Translations under genes and position numbers: made by a program
Shown here: positions 1-12,600 of the stretch, one piece after another
Numbering within the stretch: position 1 is the first letter of the stretch
How the letters are laid out: each line of letters begins with the position of its first letter
The notes under the pieces: generated by a model
Databases searched by the model: none
The model's input: the letters and a program-made list of their open reading frames with translations, nothing else
Told to the model about the DNA's origin: nothing
NCBI GenBank assembly: GCA_028583415.1
Contig: CM053270.1
Location: 5,278,342-5,342,341 of the forward strand
Length of the DNA: 64,000 bases
Source of the DNA: Protea cynaroides
Taxonomy: Eukaryota; Streptophyta; Magnoliopsida; Proteales; Proteaceae
Direction of reading: 5' to 3'

Positions 1-486
1 TCATGGATGCACTGAAAATTTTGGTTTGTTTCGCAATTGAATTTCTGTCAGAGCTCCACGTTTAAAGTTTAAGTATAATAGAAGGATTTGGAGTTAAGAG
101 CCTTGCATTCTTCAATTTAAAACAATGACTCAATGGACCATGGACTTCATAATTTTCTTAATATATATTTTAAATATGACTCTAGTCAATGCGGTGATAA
201 TCTGCTTTTCTATGTGAAAGAGCTTCAGAGTGGATTATAATTTTTCATTTAGTAGGAATCTGAAAATGGTTGTATCAACTACGATACAATTGTATAGTTG
301 TAATGGTTACTGTAAATGCTTGTTACTAATTTTGCCTCTCATCAAATTCCCCTGGCAGTATAAATTCTCATATTTTTAGTGCAGTGTTTCATTAGAAGTC
401 AGGTGGCTATCCACTAGGACTAAACTTTCTAATTTATCCTTTTTTTTTGGTTCTTTTCCTTTATTTCCCCCTCTTTTTGGTGACAG
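1..486 (+). other. Intron sequence upstream of the first visible kinase exon
   Basis: AT-rich sequence with no coding support. It ends in a T-rich polypyrimidine tract (about 438-480) and the gtgacag acceptor. I see no repeats or RNA genes. Confidence 0.7.
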
Positions 487-607
487 AAATGCTTTTAAAG
501 AGGAGCTCTCGGTGTTAGGAAAGGTCCGGCACCCTAATGTAGTGCAGTTTGTTGGAGCTGTTACCCAAAATATGCCAATGATGATTGTATTAGAGTACCA
601 TCCAAAA
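487..607 (+). CDS. ILK: ILK-type kinase exon a (helix C to hinge)
   Basis: The exon follows a polypyrimidine tract and a gtgacag acceptor and ends at a consensus gtaagc donor. One base completes a codon from an upstream exon, then 40 codons run from NAFKEELSVL to MIVLEYHPK, including HPNVVQFVGAVT. The upstream exon is outside the window. Confidence 0.9.
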
Positions 608-3600
608 GTAAGCATGTGCTTTTGTTTCTTTCTCATTTTTATGTAGGAGTACATTTTTCCATCTGAAAATTTGATTACTGAAACAAATGTGTTGGGATTA
701 CTTTGAGTCTATTAATAATAGTCTCCCAAGATCTTATCAGCATACCAATGTTAAATTTTCTAGTCTGGGAGCTGTATTTCGCTGTCTCAGAAATTTGCAG
801 TAGACAATCACGATTCATTCCCTTTTCCCATAGGTTTTCGGATTATGGGTTTTTTTTCCTGCTAGTTTCAGTTTTCACCCCCCAAGAAAAAGAAATGATT
901 TTGTCCTGCCTGTATACAATTCCTAAATTCTGTCATGTAATTAAGTAGTCTCAAAAATAAAGGATTCTCTGTTATTTTACTTGGCTCTTAAAGCATTATC
1001 TGATGAATCTCTTCTTATGTGGGTTTTACAGGGGGACCTGGGAAGCTATCTTCAAAAGAAAGGGCGTCTATCTCCCTCAAAGGCTCTAAGATTTGCTCTT
1101 GATATTGCTAGGCAAGTTCAGTCTTGGTTCCAGAAATATACAACAAATTCTTTCTCCTGCAAACTATCATTGAAGATTTATGATCCCCCGTAGATGTTAA
1201 CTCTATTGTTTTGCTGCTTTCGCATAGCTTCATGCCACCTTAATTTTTCTCGTAGTTCCTGTGATTACATTGGAATTTGTATACCTGTTGAATCAACTAT
1301 GATATCTTAGGAGGTTTGTTTTGTTTTTGTTCAGGGGTATGAACTATCTTCATGAATGCAGGCCTGACCCAGTTATCCATTGTGATTTAAAGCCAAAGTA
1401 AGACAACCAAATACAAGAGTTTGTTAATTTCAATAAGTACAGAAGTTTTAAATTGAAATTTACTTTCTACTTGTTTGTGTAATGTACTGTTCTTTACTAT
1501 TTGATATTTTGGTAAGGTGCCAGAAATATTTTGCTGGATAGTGGAGGGCAGTTGAAGGTTGCAGGATTTGGGCTGGTTAAATTATCCAAAATTTCTCCTG
1601 ACAAAGCAAAACTAGCACAAGAGGCTCATGTTGACCCTTCAAGTAAGTTGTTTAATAGGCATAAATTATATACTGTTAAAGACAGATAAGTTTCTTCTAA
1701 ATCAATAACCCTTCAATCCATGCAAGTACATTGTTCCAAAAATTTTCCCTTTGTTTAGTTAAATAGAGATGTGAAATTCAAGTAGTTATTCCTCAAATGG
1801 AGTTGGTCGGAATTTTTCCCAAGCATGAGTAACATTTCCTTTAATTTCATTTAAATTGCTTTCCATCAGAGTGGATCTGGATTATTTTCTCTGTATACTA
1901 TCTGATTAAGTTTAACAAAAGATCAAGTGATAAAGTCAATGCTCTGTATACAACCAGAGCATCCTGCGGGCAAAACCTCTTTCAATCAATATGATTATAT
2001 TCTGTTGCATTTTATGTACAACCTCATAGTTGTCAAGGCGCTAAGGCGATCCAAGGCATGGGAGAGGTGCCTAGGCGTACCTAAGGCGTACCCAAGGCGT
2101 TTGACGGCAAGGTAGGTTACATCTCAATTTATGCCCAAACCTTGTTAGGGTAGGATCTTTCAATCAGCTCAATTCAAATTTAACACTTTAACAACAAGTA
2201 AGAATGATTGAATTTGACAAATAATTACTCAACTTCAAATCTATCCAATAGAATGCTTCAAAACTTGAAAACAATGATCCTTAGGATATGAGAAACAATA
2301 TTCCAAAAGATGAACTTGATCAAATGGGCGGGATCGAAACCAATCTTGCCCGAAGGTCTTAAACTTGTATTTTAGCAAACCAGAATTATAGAATTATGGA
2401 AAAACTCACTTATCTTGAGATCTAGCCGTTAGAAAGGGCTCAAATTTGGAGGGAAAGGGCTTTGGGATATGCATGATTACATATCTAAATTTGAGAGCCA
2501 TCCGTCCACTACAGAAGAAAACAAAAGAACTCAAAAAATTAGTATCCTGTTGACTCCGCCCAAAGAGAGATGAGCGATCAGATCGTGAAAACCTGGTTGT
2601 ATCTTCTTTCTAGATGTGTTGTAAGTCTCAGAAACAGTAGCAAGAATTTCGCAACAAGGTAGGGAAGAAGTATAACTCAATAACAAAAATACTTTTTATA
2701 AAACAAAAGCAAAAGTGTGTGGTTGAGTCTCACAACTGTGGGAGACTCAACCAGAATTTTGAATACAAAATTTATGGTTTTTACTAAGTCTACCGTCCTT
2801 CTCTTCTATTCCATTATTTATAGAACTGAATTAGTTACAAAAGATAGAAAGGAATAACTTCTAAAAACTACTTAAAACAAAATGGGAAACTTCCCTTTAT
2901 AGAATGAGGAAAGTTTCCAAAACAAATCTTAGGAAAATTTCTAAAACAATGAAACAACTAAAACTGACTCATGAAGTAAATCACTTAGGAAATAAAATCT
3001 AAACTAATTTTAGGAAAGAAATAACAAAAGAGTGCAACAAAATATTTCAAAAAAGATCTGTTGATACCATAGTTTTCAAGGCAACAAAGCGACCCTAGGC
3101 GATGGAGGCCGACCCAGGCGCCTAGGCGTTCTGGTGTTGTTTTTTTTTTTTGCCTAAAATATCAATTCTATAGTTATGTTTATACATTATATATTAAATG
3201 CAACAATAGAATATGATATATAAAGAACTAACATTTAACTATTTAAGGCATAACCTAATATGAGAAAAATAAACAAAGAATGATTAAACTATAAAATGTA
3301 AGAACTAAAAATACACAAAGAAATAAACTAAGAACATAATAGCATATAAATTAAGAAACAAGAGTGCAAGTCCATAATGCATATAAAGAACTAAAGATGT
3401 AAATTACTCAATATTCAATGAATATTATATTGTTGTTACCTACTTACCTCCATGATGCTAAAATAAGTGTATAGACTGAATGTACCTTTATTCCTCAGCA
3501 GTTCAATGGTAGAGCGGTTGAATGATACCTGATAGGATGTAGGTTTGAATCCTACACCTACTTGGGGGAGTAAAAAAAAATCATAAATTATAAATATTAA

Positions 3601-6600
3601 AAATCTGGCATTAAAAATATATGCACCAAGTCAACAAGATGGAAAATAGTCAAATACTCAAAATCTCAATGTCTGAAATCAACCTAGGTTCTAGGCAATG
3701 CAATGAACAACTCAAATAAAAAAACTAAATTCAAATTCTTTAAGTATCAAACATCAAATATCAGCAAAAAGAGAAGTGTCAACTTCTTGTTCTTGCTGCT
3801 CCCCTTCTCTATCACCCTTAGACCTCAGACCAAAATCATCCTCAACATCTTCATCATCACTAATAACATCCTCTTCTTCAATATCTTCTCCATAAGAGTC
3901 ATCTTCAACTGAACCCCTTCCCCTTACACGATGTGTGTTGACATTGCTTATAGATGCTTGCGCTCTGGTTACTCTAATGTGCCCCCCAGCAGATGCTGAT
4001 GCATCCAATACTCTATCTACATCACCCCACGTCAGATCATCATGGACTATATCCTTTTCTTGACTAGTCATCCACTCAGAACTTCAGTCCAAGTCATCTA
4101 GCACTAAGGGATCATGAGGTCCTGACTTTTCACGCCTTGCCCTAAACCTTTCTTGAAGACATCGATTATATTGGACATAGACTAGATCATTCAAACGTTG
4201 ATGTTCTAGTCTATTCATTTTCTTGGTATGAATATGGAATTATAAGCAATAAAGAATGTCATTCTTCTTTAAAAATAGAGAAAAAAAAATATAATATTTA
4301 AAAAATAAATTTTGTACTTAGTTTTTAGTGTTTACGGATTCAAATGTTCTCCAGTTGAGTTCGCAACCAGAAGCGGAGCAACATAAGCCTAAAATACGGA
4401 ATGCAATCCTCATAAGATCTTCAGTATCGCCTCCATGTGTTCCCCACCATTTCACTATAAAGTATAAAATACAAATTAAACCACAATAAATAGAAGTTAA
4501 ACAATTAAACAATTCTTTTACCATAAATTATTAAATTACTTACAGGGGCTCATTTGATTTCTTTGTCTGATTGCCATTTCCTTTCCAAATGCTCCTTCAC
4601 AATCTTTATATAAAGATGCCTCCTTAAAAATCTTGTTTTGCAAATTTGGGTCAGCCACCATTCTTGTAAGTACTTCATTGAATGCATTTTGTATTTTTCC
4701 TTGTTTTCCAACATCATCTTTTGTGTACTCAAAGAATTTCCCAGGATTAAGAAACAAAGCAGCAATATACAAAGGGCGGCCCATCTGGCACTCCCAGCGT
4801 TTGTCAATAATATCAACCACTTTTTTCCAAAGTCTCTCTTTATCAGCAAAGTTGAGTTGTATCCTTTTTTTTGCTTCTTCCATTGCAAGATACATTTCAG
4901 GCATTGTAGGATTCTAATCCCCATCCACAAGTCTCAATACAATAACAAGGGGCTGTGATGCTTTTAAACAATCTTGCACATTATTCCAAAATTGAGTGGA
5001 AGGAATTTTTTCAGTTACTTTCATCCCTATTTCTGTCTTTGACAGATTACTCTTCATACAATCATCTGAAACAAATAACTGTTTCAAAACATCTTTTTTT
5101 TCAACATGCTCTGAAGAGTCAAAAATGATGTAGCAAATCTGGTAACTCCAGCTCTAACTAGTTCACTCCCTTCAGTTCTTGCCCTCATAGCCTCAAGAAG
5201 GCGAGTATGTCTATAAATAAAACCTGTGACTCTTCTGCCCTTTGCTATTGCCGCCTTGAATATCTTTAAATTCCCTATGTTTCCAACATAATGTCTATAC
5301 AATGTGCTGCACAAGGCGTCCAGTATAAGTGATGCCTCTTGTCAATTAATAATTTCCCAGCTGCTTTATAATTAGAAGCATTGTCTGTTATCACTTGGAC
5401 GACATTCTCCTCTCGAATCTAATCGATTTTTTTATCCAACAATTGAAATAACAAATTAACATCTTCTTTATGCTGGGATGCATCTACTGATTTCATGAAA
5501 TAGGTCCCCTGTGGACAATTAACAAGGAAGTTTATGAGATGTCTTCCTCTTCTGTCTGTCCACCCATCAGACATGAGAGTACATCCATACTCCTTCCAAT
5601 GCATTTCATAATTTTTTTTCATTTATGCAACTTTCTCCTTTGCAAACTTCAAGAGAGGCACTCTCAACTGATGATATGATGGAGGCCTGTATCCTGACCC
5701 ATATTGTGCTACAGATTCAAGCATAACCTCAAAGTCCTTGCTCCTGACAACATTAAATGGAATCCCACAATTATAAAACCATGTAGCAACATGGTCATCA
5801 ACAATCTTCTTTTGTTCAGCTGATATAAACCTGTTTTGCATGGTTGTTTGTGTAAGTTTTTTGGGATCCCGCCTCTCATCAACTAATTATTCAGGAGCAT
5901 CAGATTCATCAATACTTTTCTTTTTTACTGAAATAGTGAATCAGAATCCACTTGTGATCATTCCCTTCCATGTAGAGCAGTAAAAAAAAAAAAAAAAGAC
6001 GTTGCAGAGAGGTAGAATAAGAAGAAAAAGTGCAGAGAAGAAGAAGAACAGTGTAGAGAGGAAGAAGAAGAAGAAAGAAGAATGGAGCAGACCAACAGAG
6101 AAAAAAAAGACGTTGCAAAAAAAGAAAAAAGAAAAGAAAAAAAGATGTTGCAGAGCAAAGAGGTAGAAGAAGAAGAAGAAGAATGGAGCAGACCAGCATA
6201 GAAAAAAAAGACGTTGCAAAAAAAAAGAAAAAAAGAAAAAAAGATGTTGCAGAGCAAAGAGGTAGAAGAAGAAGAACAGAGCAGAAAGGAGGAAGAAGAA
6301 GAAGAAGAAGAAGAATGGAGCAAACCAGCAAAGAAAAAAAGATGTTGCAAAAAAAAAAAAAAAAGACAGACGTTGCAGAGCAGAGAGGTAGAAGAAGAAG
6401 AATAGAGCAGAGGAGGAAAAAAAGATACTGCAAAAAAAAAAACGCTGCAGAGCAGACTCAGCAGAGAGGTAGAAGAAGAAGAAGAAAAGTGCAGAATAGC
6501 AGATATAAAAAAAAAAAAAACGTTGCAAGGTAAGGAAAAAAAGTCATTGCAGAGAGAAGAAGAAGAAGAAGAAGAGCAGGAAGAAGAAGAAGAGTGGAGC

Positions 6601-9600
6601 AAACCCGCAGAGAAAAAAAAAAAAAGACGTTGCAAAAAAAAAGAAAGACGTTGTAGAGTAGAGAGGTAGAAGAAGAAGAACAGAGCAGAGAGGAGGAAGA
6701 AGAAGAAGAATGGAGCAGACCAGCAGAGGAAAAAAAAAAAAAAGACGTTGCAAAAATAAAAAAGACGCTGCAGAGCAGACTCAGCAGAGAGGTAGAAGAA
6801 GAAGGAGAAAAGTGTAGAATAACAAAATAATAAAAAAAAAAAAAACGTTGCAGGGTAGGAAAAAAAGTCATTGCAGAGAGAGCGGAGAAGAAACGATATT
6901 AAAAAAAAAAAAAAAAAAAACGTTGCGTAGAAAGGAAGAAGAAGAAGAAGAACAGAGTAGAGAGGAAGAAGAAGAAAAAGAAGAGAGCAGAGAAGAAGAA
7001 GAAGAAGAGGAAGAAGAAGAAGAGGAAAAAAGTTGCAGACAAATTTCTCGATGAAAAAAGAAAGGGCTTGCAAACCGCAGAAATTTCTCGATGAAAAGAA
7101 AAAAGACTTGCAAAGTTGAAACAAAAGATTAAAGAGTTGAAGAGCAAAAAAAAAAAAAGGCTTGCAGAGTTGAAAAAGAAGAAGAAAAAGACGATATTAA
7201 AAAAAAAAAAAATCGTTGCAGAAGAAGAAGAAGAAGAAGAAGAAGAAGAAGAAAGAACCATCCATATAAACAACAAACAATAAACAAAACATACCTGATA
7301 CTGACCGCCGAAAGTAGAGTAGGACAACCAAATCGCTGGAATACCAGCCGAAATAGGAAGAGGAAGAGGAATAGATAGAGCTTCTTCACTTTCTCTTTTA
7401 ATCGCTTCCGTCTTCTCTTCTGTAATCCCACTCTTCTGTAATCCCACGATATATATAACCCATGATCCCATGTATTGATGTACAATATATTATTGTACAC
7501 CAAACCAATGTAAAAGTTAATTTTAGAATCTTATTAAAAAAAGTCAAATAATAGTTTTAATAATATAATATCCATTTAATTTAATTAAAAACCATTAGTA
7601 CTGGTATCAAGGCGACCGCCTAGGATGTCTGGGCGTCCAAGGCTCCCAAGGCGACGCCTAGGTGTCACCCAGACATCCTGGGCGGTCGCCTTTTGAGCTG
7701 CCACAAGGCGAGTGACCGCCCAGCCCCATTTTTTGCCCCCGGACCCCTAGACGACGCCTTGACAACTATGGTTGATATTTTTCACGTGAACAATACCACG
7801 TGAACGGTGTTGGCAATGTGGGTTGATTGACTTCTTGGCTTTGGGGCTTGGCTTTAGGCTCCATGGACCAATGTCAGCTGGTCCTTAGATTGGTTCTTGG
7901 ATTGGTTCATAGCTGGTCCTTGGATTGCATCAGCGTTGTAAGGGTACATCTTAATAAGATGATTTTATACAAAAAGGAGGGGGTTGCACATGATTTTTTG
8001 TTGTTTTTTAATACATATATATGATTCCATGCATTATGGTGTATATATGTACTTTAACATCCAATAAAAATGCTACAAACATAGTTGTCAAGGCGTCGCC
8101 TAGGCCGCCTAGGCGTCCAGGCGTGATTCCAGGGCCTGGGCGCCTTATGAGTGTTGCCCGGGCCGCCCGGCTTGGGCTCGCCTAGGTGCCGCCTTGGGCG
8201 CACAGAATGCCTGGGCGGTCGCCTTGGGTCTTATATGTGTTTATTTTTTCCCTTTGATCTCTGAATTTGCTTCACAGGATTTATTAGGCTAGACAGGAAC
8301 AACATTTATCAGACAATACTTATTTATGACTAATATCACTTAAGTAAATGCATTTACTTAAGATATTATTCATAAATAAGCAAATACCCCCTATTTGAAT
8401 CCAATAAAAATAGTTAAAAATTCAAATTCCCGAAGGATAAAAAGTCAACCCTCCAGTTCGAGAACAAAAACCATATTTTCGGGGGCGGGGGTGATTTTCA
8501 ATTTCAAAATGCTCGACTTTTTTCCAAATATAAAAATTATATAAATCTTATTATAGTAAAGCATCACTAAAAACCAAGAGCGCGCCAAAATAATCTCTTG
8601 CTTTGATGCCCAAAAAATAATTTACATTCAGACGACTTTTAACAGCATTCGCGTACTTCGAACAAGGTTTGACCAAAATGTAACTCCTTCATTATAACTC
8701 GGATTCAAGCAATCTAGGATTTGTTGGAAAGCTGATTATACTAGCTTTGCAATGAATTTGAGATTGCTTGAATCCGAAGTATATTAAAAGAGTTACACTC
8801 CGGTAAAATTTGTTAGAAATAAGCAATGTTAGTCATAAATACGTGTTGCCTACTTAACTCAATTATTTGTTTCTTTGTTGGTTTTCTTATATTAATTAAG
8901 CTATGTTTTAAATGTTTATTTATGTAGAATGCTGCATATATATATATATATATATATAAACATTAATATAGCATTAATATTTAAAAAAAAAAAAAAAACT
9001 GGGAATGCCTTGGTCGCCTAGGCCCCCAGGATGGCCTCAATCGCCTTGAATCGCCTTGTCGCCTTGTCGCCTTGACAACTATGGCTACAAATGACATTAT
9101 TTAAAAGAATAAATAAATTAACAAATAAAACAAGGTGTGATACAATAAGGCGACCAATCGCCTAACCCTATCTGACTCGCCAGACGCCTAGGCATTGCCT
9201 AGGCGATGCCTTGACAACTATACAACCTTTACTTCATTCCATACTTCTTGGATGGAAAGTTGGTCCTTTTTTAGTTTTTTAGTCAATGGAATTTCACACG
9301 TGTGACATGACAAAGTAAAATAAGGAAAAAACAATAATGAAGAAAAGAAGAAGAAGAAGAGAGGAAGTTGGGAGATTGGGAGTTCAATCCTCCTCACCAT
9401 ATGAACCACTTTATTTATTATAGAAGAAAAGAAACACGTTACCATACTGCCCCTTGACTTAACTGATGACATATAATTCCTAAAACTAACCCTCTATGGC
9501 TATATACCTTGCAGAACTTTCTAACACTACCCACCAAGATGGAGTATGCTCACGCTTGGAACATTCAATACTTTAATAACCTATCACTCAGACATGTAGC

Positions 9601-12600
9601 ACCCAAAGAACCGCTCGAGGCCCAGTCGCTTGAAACAAAAGTTTTACATGAAGAAGAACCATCCAGTCAATGCCCCCAAAGTAAATGTAAATTGGCTAGC
9701 CACCATTACAAATAACATGGCAAATATTCATTGTAACATAAGCGATAGAAAACACCAGCCACAGACAAAAAATTGCAACAATAACTTCAGCAGAGACAAT
9801 AAAGAAATCCACAAATTCAAAGAGGAAGTCTTCAACAAGAAGAAATCCACAATAACAAGTCTTCACGAAGGAAGATGAGCAATAATCTCCACAAAGGTAG
9901 AGAAACAATAAATTTCCACTAAGGAAGATAAATAATAATCTCCACGAAGGAAAATAAAGAAAATGTCTCAAACTGAGTGAGGGCGTCCTAGTGCACTAGG
10001 GTCCTGCTACTGCAGGGTCTGGGGAGGGCAGACAATATTTTTCTTGAACGAAGACATTGACAATAAATAATTATTGTAATATGCTGTAATGTCTTTATGT
10101 CCAGGTTCAGTGTTACCTAACATTGTCCAGGTTCAGTTTATGTCTAGGTTCAGCGCTACCTAACATTTTTCAGGTTTAGTGTTACCTAACATTATCCAGG
10201 TTCAATGTTTCGTATCATCTTACCTTCTCTACCATATTTGTACAGATCTCATATTATAAATAGATGAGACCTCTGTCTATTACAGACAAGTCAAACCATT
10301 ATTCAACATGGTATTAGAGCTAAGGTAATTAGCTCTTCCCCTAGCGTCTCCTCCTTCCCTTCTACTGCCGCCACCACCGCCTGCTTCCGCCTCCAGCCCT
10401 CTCTCTTTGAGGTGGCCCTTCCGCCTCTAGCAACCCTTCGGGGTCATGTACTTTTGAACTTCTTTTAAACTTTTTTGGTTGCTTTATATGATTTATAGTC
10501 AGTAGTTCCTTTTTCTCCATCATGTTCGATTTGATTACTGCATCAACTGTCATCGAGGGCTTTAATGATTGGAGCTCTGGCTTTCCTATATTCCCTCTTT
10601 GTTCCATTAAATTGGATGGGAATAATTACTTGATGTGGTCTCGTTCCTGCTTCCTCTCTATTGATTCCCGTGGCTTTTCAGGATTTCTTATTGGTGACGC
10701 TAAGAAACCTACCACAGATGACAATACTCTAAGCAAATGGAACACCGACAATTACCTTGTGAGTTGTGATGTCATACCTCATCGGTGCCATGAATCCAAA
10801 CATTGCTCGCGGGTATTTGTTACTAGATTCAGCAACAAGCATGTGGAAGGCAGCAAAAGAGATGTACTCACAGGTAGGGAATGATGCTCAGGTATATGAG
10901 ATTCAGAAAAAATTTCATGATACAAAACAAAAAGAACTTTCTTTATCTCAGTTATATTCTGAACTATGTGGCATGTGACAAGAGATGGATTATTATGAAG
11001 GGTTCTTTGCTGCATGTTCAACTGATGCCATGACATTGCAAAGAGAGAAGACAAGTTTCAGGTTTATATTTTTTTGGCTGGCCTAAATATGGAATTTGAT
11101 CAGATCCGTGCTCATGTTCTGAGTCGTGATCCTTTCCCTTCCTTAGAGCAAGCCTATGCCATGGTCCAGACTGAAGATAGCAGACGGACAGCCATGCTTC
11201 AACCACCTTTACCAGATCACTCCGCTTTATTTATCGGTACGAGTTCCTCTACCACAGGTAATTTTGTCTGTCATGGTTCAGACAGGGAACCAATTAGATG
11301 TGAGTTCTGTGGTAAAGAACGTTACACAAAAGAATATTGTTGAAAGCTTCATGGACGTCCTACAAATGGCAAAGGTCGGGGGCAAGGTTGAGGTAACAAC
11401 ACCGCCCAGGCCCATCAAACCGAGTCTGATGATGTTGGTGACACTCCTCTTGGTAATGACGAATTGTTGAACCAGCTACGCCGCCTTCTGCTTCAGACTG
11501 GCCCTTCAGAGTTAACTGTTGCCCCCTCTTTCAATTTTGCCAAATCAGGTATTTTCCTCGGTAGTCCCTGTGTATCCTCGGCCTCTACATCGTGGATCAT
11601 TGACTCCGGGGCCAATGAGTCACTGTACTGAATCTTCCCATTCTTTTGTTGATTATTTTCCTAGTTCTGGTAAAGGTAAAGTGCGAGCTGCTAATGGATC
11701 TCTTTCCACTATTGCCGGGAAGGGTTCCATCAAATTCTCTCCTACCTTATCCCTTTCATCAGTTCTCCATGTGCGTAATTTTTCTACTAATCTTTTATCC
11801 ATTAGTAGTCTGACTCGTGATTGAATTGTCAAGTTACTTTTTTCCTTCTCACTGTGTGATTCAGGACTTGGTGATGGAGAAAACGATTGGCAGTGGTAAA
11901 GTGGTTGATGGTTTGTACCTGCTTACACCTGCATCCGAGTCCTCTGCTCTCAGCTCACAGGTACCGTCTTCCAAAACACAGTTGGCTGCTCTCTGCATAT
12001 GGCACCACCGGTTGGGACATCCACCTATCAGAAATATGCTTAAATTTTTTCCCCAGTTTTCCAAATTTTGTAATACAAACGAGTTCTTTTGTGATGCTTG
12101 CATTTTTGCCAAGCAAATTTGATATGTCTATCCAATTTCCAATAAACGTAGTACAACTGCTTTTCATTTAATCCACTCTGATATATGGGATCCATCTCGA
12201 TGTTGCTCAATTACTGGATACAAATGGTTTGTAACGTTTATTCATTGTAATACCCGGATCACCTGGATCTACTTGCTCCACCAAAAGAGTGAAGTCTTTA
12301 GTTGTTTCCAATTGTTTCACTGGATGATCCAGACACAGCACACTGGGAAGATAGCAATTCTTCGGACTGATAATGGGACGGAGTATACAGATGGGGTTTT
12401 TCAACATTATCTGGCGGAACATGGAATTCTTCAGCAAACAAGTTGTGTTGATACTCCAGCACAAAACGGCGTCGCTGAACGGAAAAACTGCCACTTATTA
12501 GAGGTTGCTCGATCCTTGATGTTTCAGATGCATGTACCCCCTTCATATTGGAGTGAGGCCGTCCTTACAGCTACCTACCTCATGAACCAAATGCCTTCTC

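Larger units (their letters stand above)
3068..7770 (-). mobile_element. Transposase-coding hAT-1 element (degraded)
   Basis: Terminal inverted repeats are catagttttcaaggc on the left and cgccttgacaactatg on the right. The flanking 8-mers gttgatac (3060-3067) and gttgatat (7771-7778) differ at one base. Both ends carry GGCG/CCTAGGCG subterminal motifs. Inside are a broken minus-strand transposase (3754-5935), a purine-rich tandem block (about 5975-7260) and a plastid trnN-like segment (3492-3570). It is the probable relative of the short non-autonomous copies elsewhere in the window. Confidence 0.88.
2150..7932 (-). repeat. Solo-LTR-like repeat (family A), split by a hAT
   Basis: The segments 2150-3067 and 7779-7932 together match the 44510-45363 repeat from end to end (shared start gtaggatctt, shared GAGACTCAACCAG part, shared end ...attgcatca). 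On the minus strand it would begin TGATGCA and end near CCTAC, with a TATAAATA-like box, so a solo LTR is likely. No clean target duplication is visible for this copy. Confidence 0.55.
2025..9220. mobile_element. Outer hAT-1 family MITE, exploded by nested insertions
   Basis: The left end is CATAGTTGTCAAGGCG and the right end is the inverse, lacking its last two bases (ttgacaacta). The 8-bp duplication tacaacct flanks both ends (2017-2024 and 9221-9228), the hAT hallmark. Only about 380 bases belong to this element (2025 to about 2149, about 7933-8071, 9092-9220), rich in GGCG/CGCC subterminal motifs. The rest is an LTR with a coding hAT inside it, plus a second small hAT. Confidence 0.85.

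Noticed and set aside
703..948. Small + strand frame in the first kinase intron
   Set aside because: No similarity to a known domain; lies between two confirmed exons whose splice sites are consensus.
3492..3570. A working tRNA gene
   Set aside because: The anticodon arm is destroyed and extra bases break the 3' side; only a relic.
5909..7124. Long Phe/Leu/Ser-rich and Lys/Glu-rich frames on both strands (up to 388 residues)
   Set aside because: They arise from the A/G-only tandem block. All frames are open for compositional reasons; no domain or start context.
2025..7770. Pairing the left end at 2025 with the right end at 7770
   Set aside because: The 8-mers beside these ends do not match; tacaacct pairs 2025 with 9220, and gttgata[c/t] pairs 3068 with 7770.
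9846..9960. A CRISPR-like array
   Set aside because: Units are degenerate tandem repeats without unique spacers, in a plant intron.
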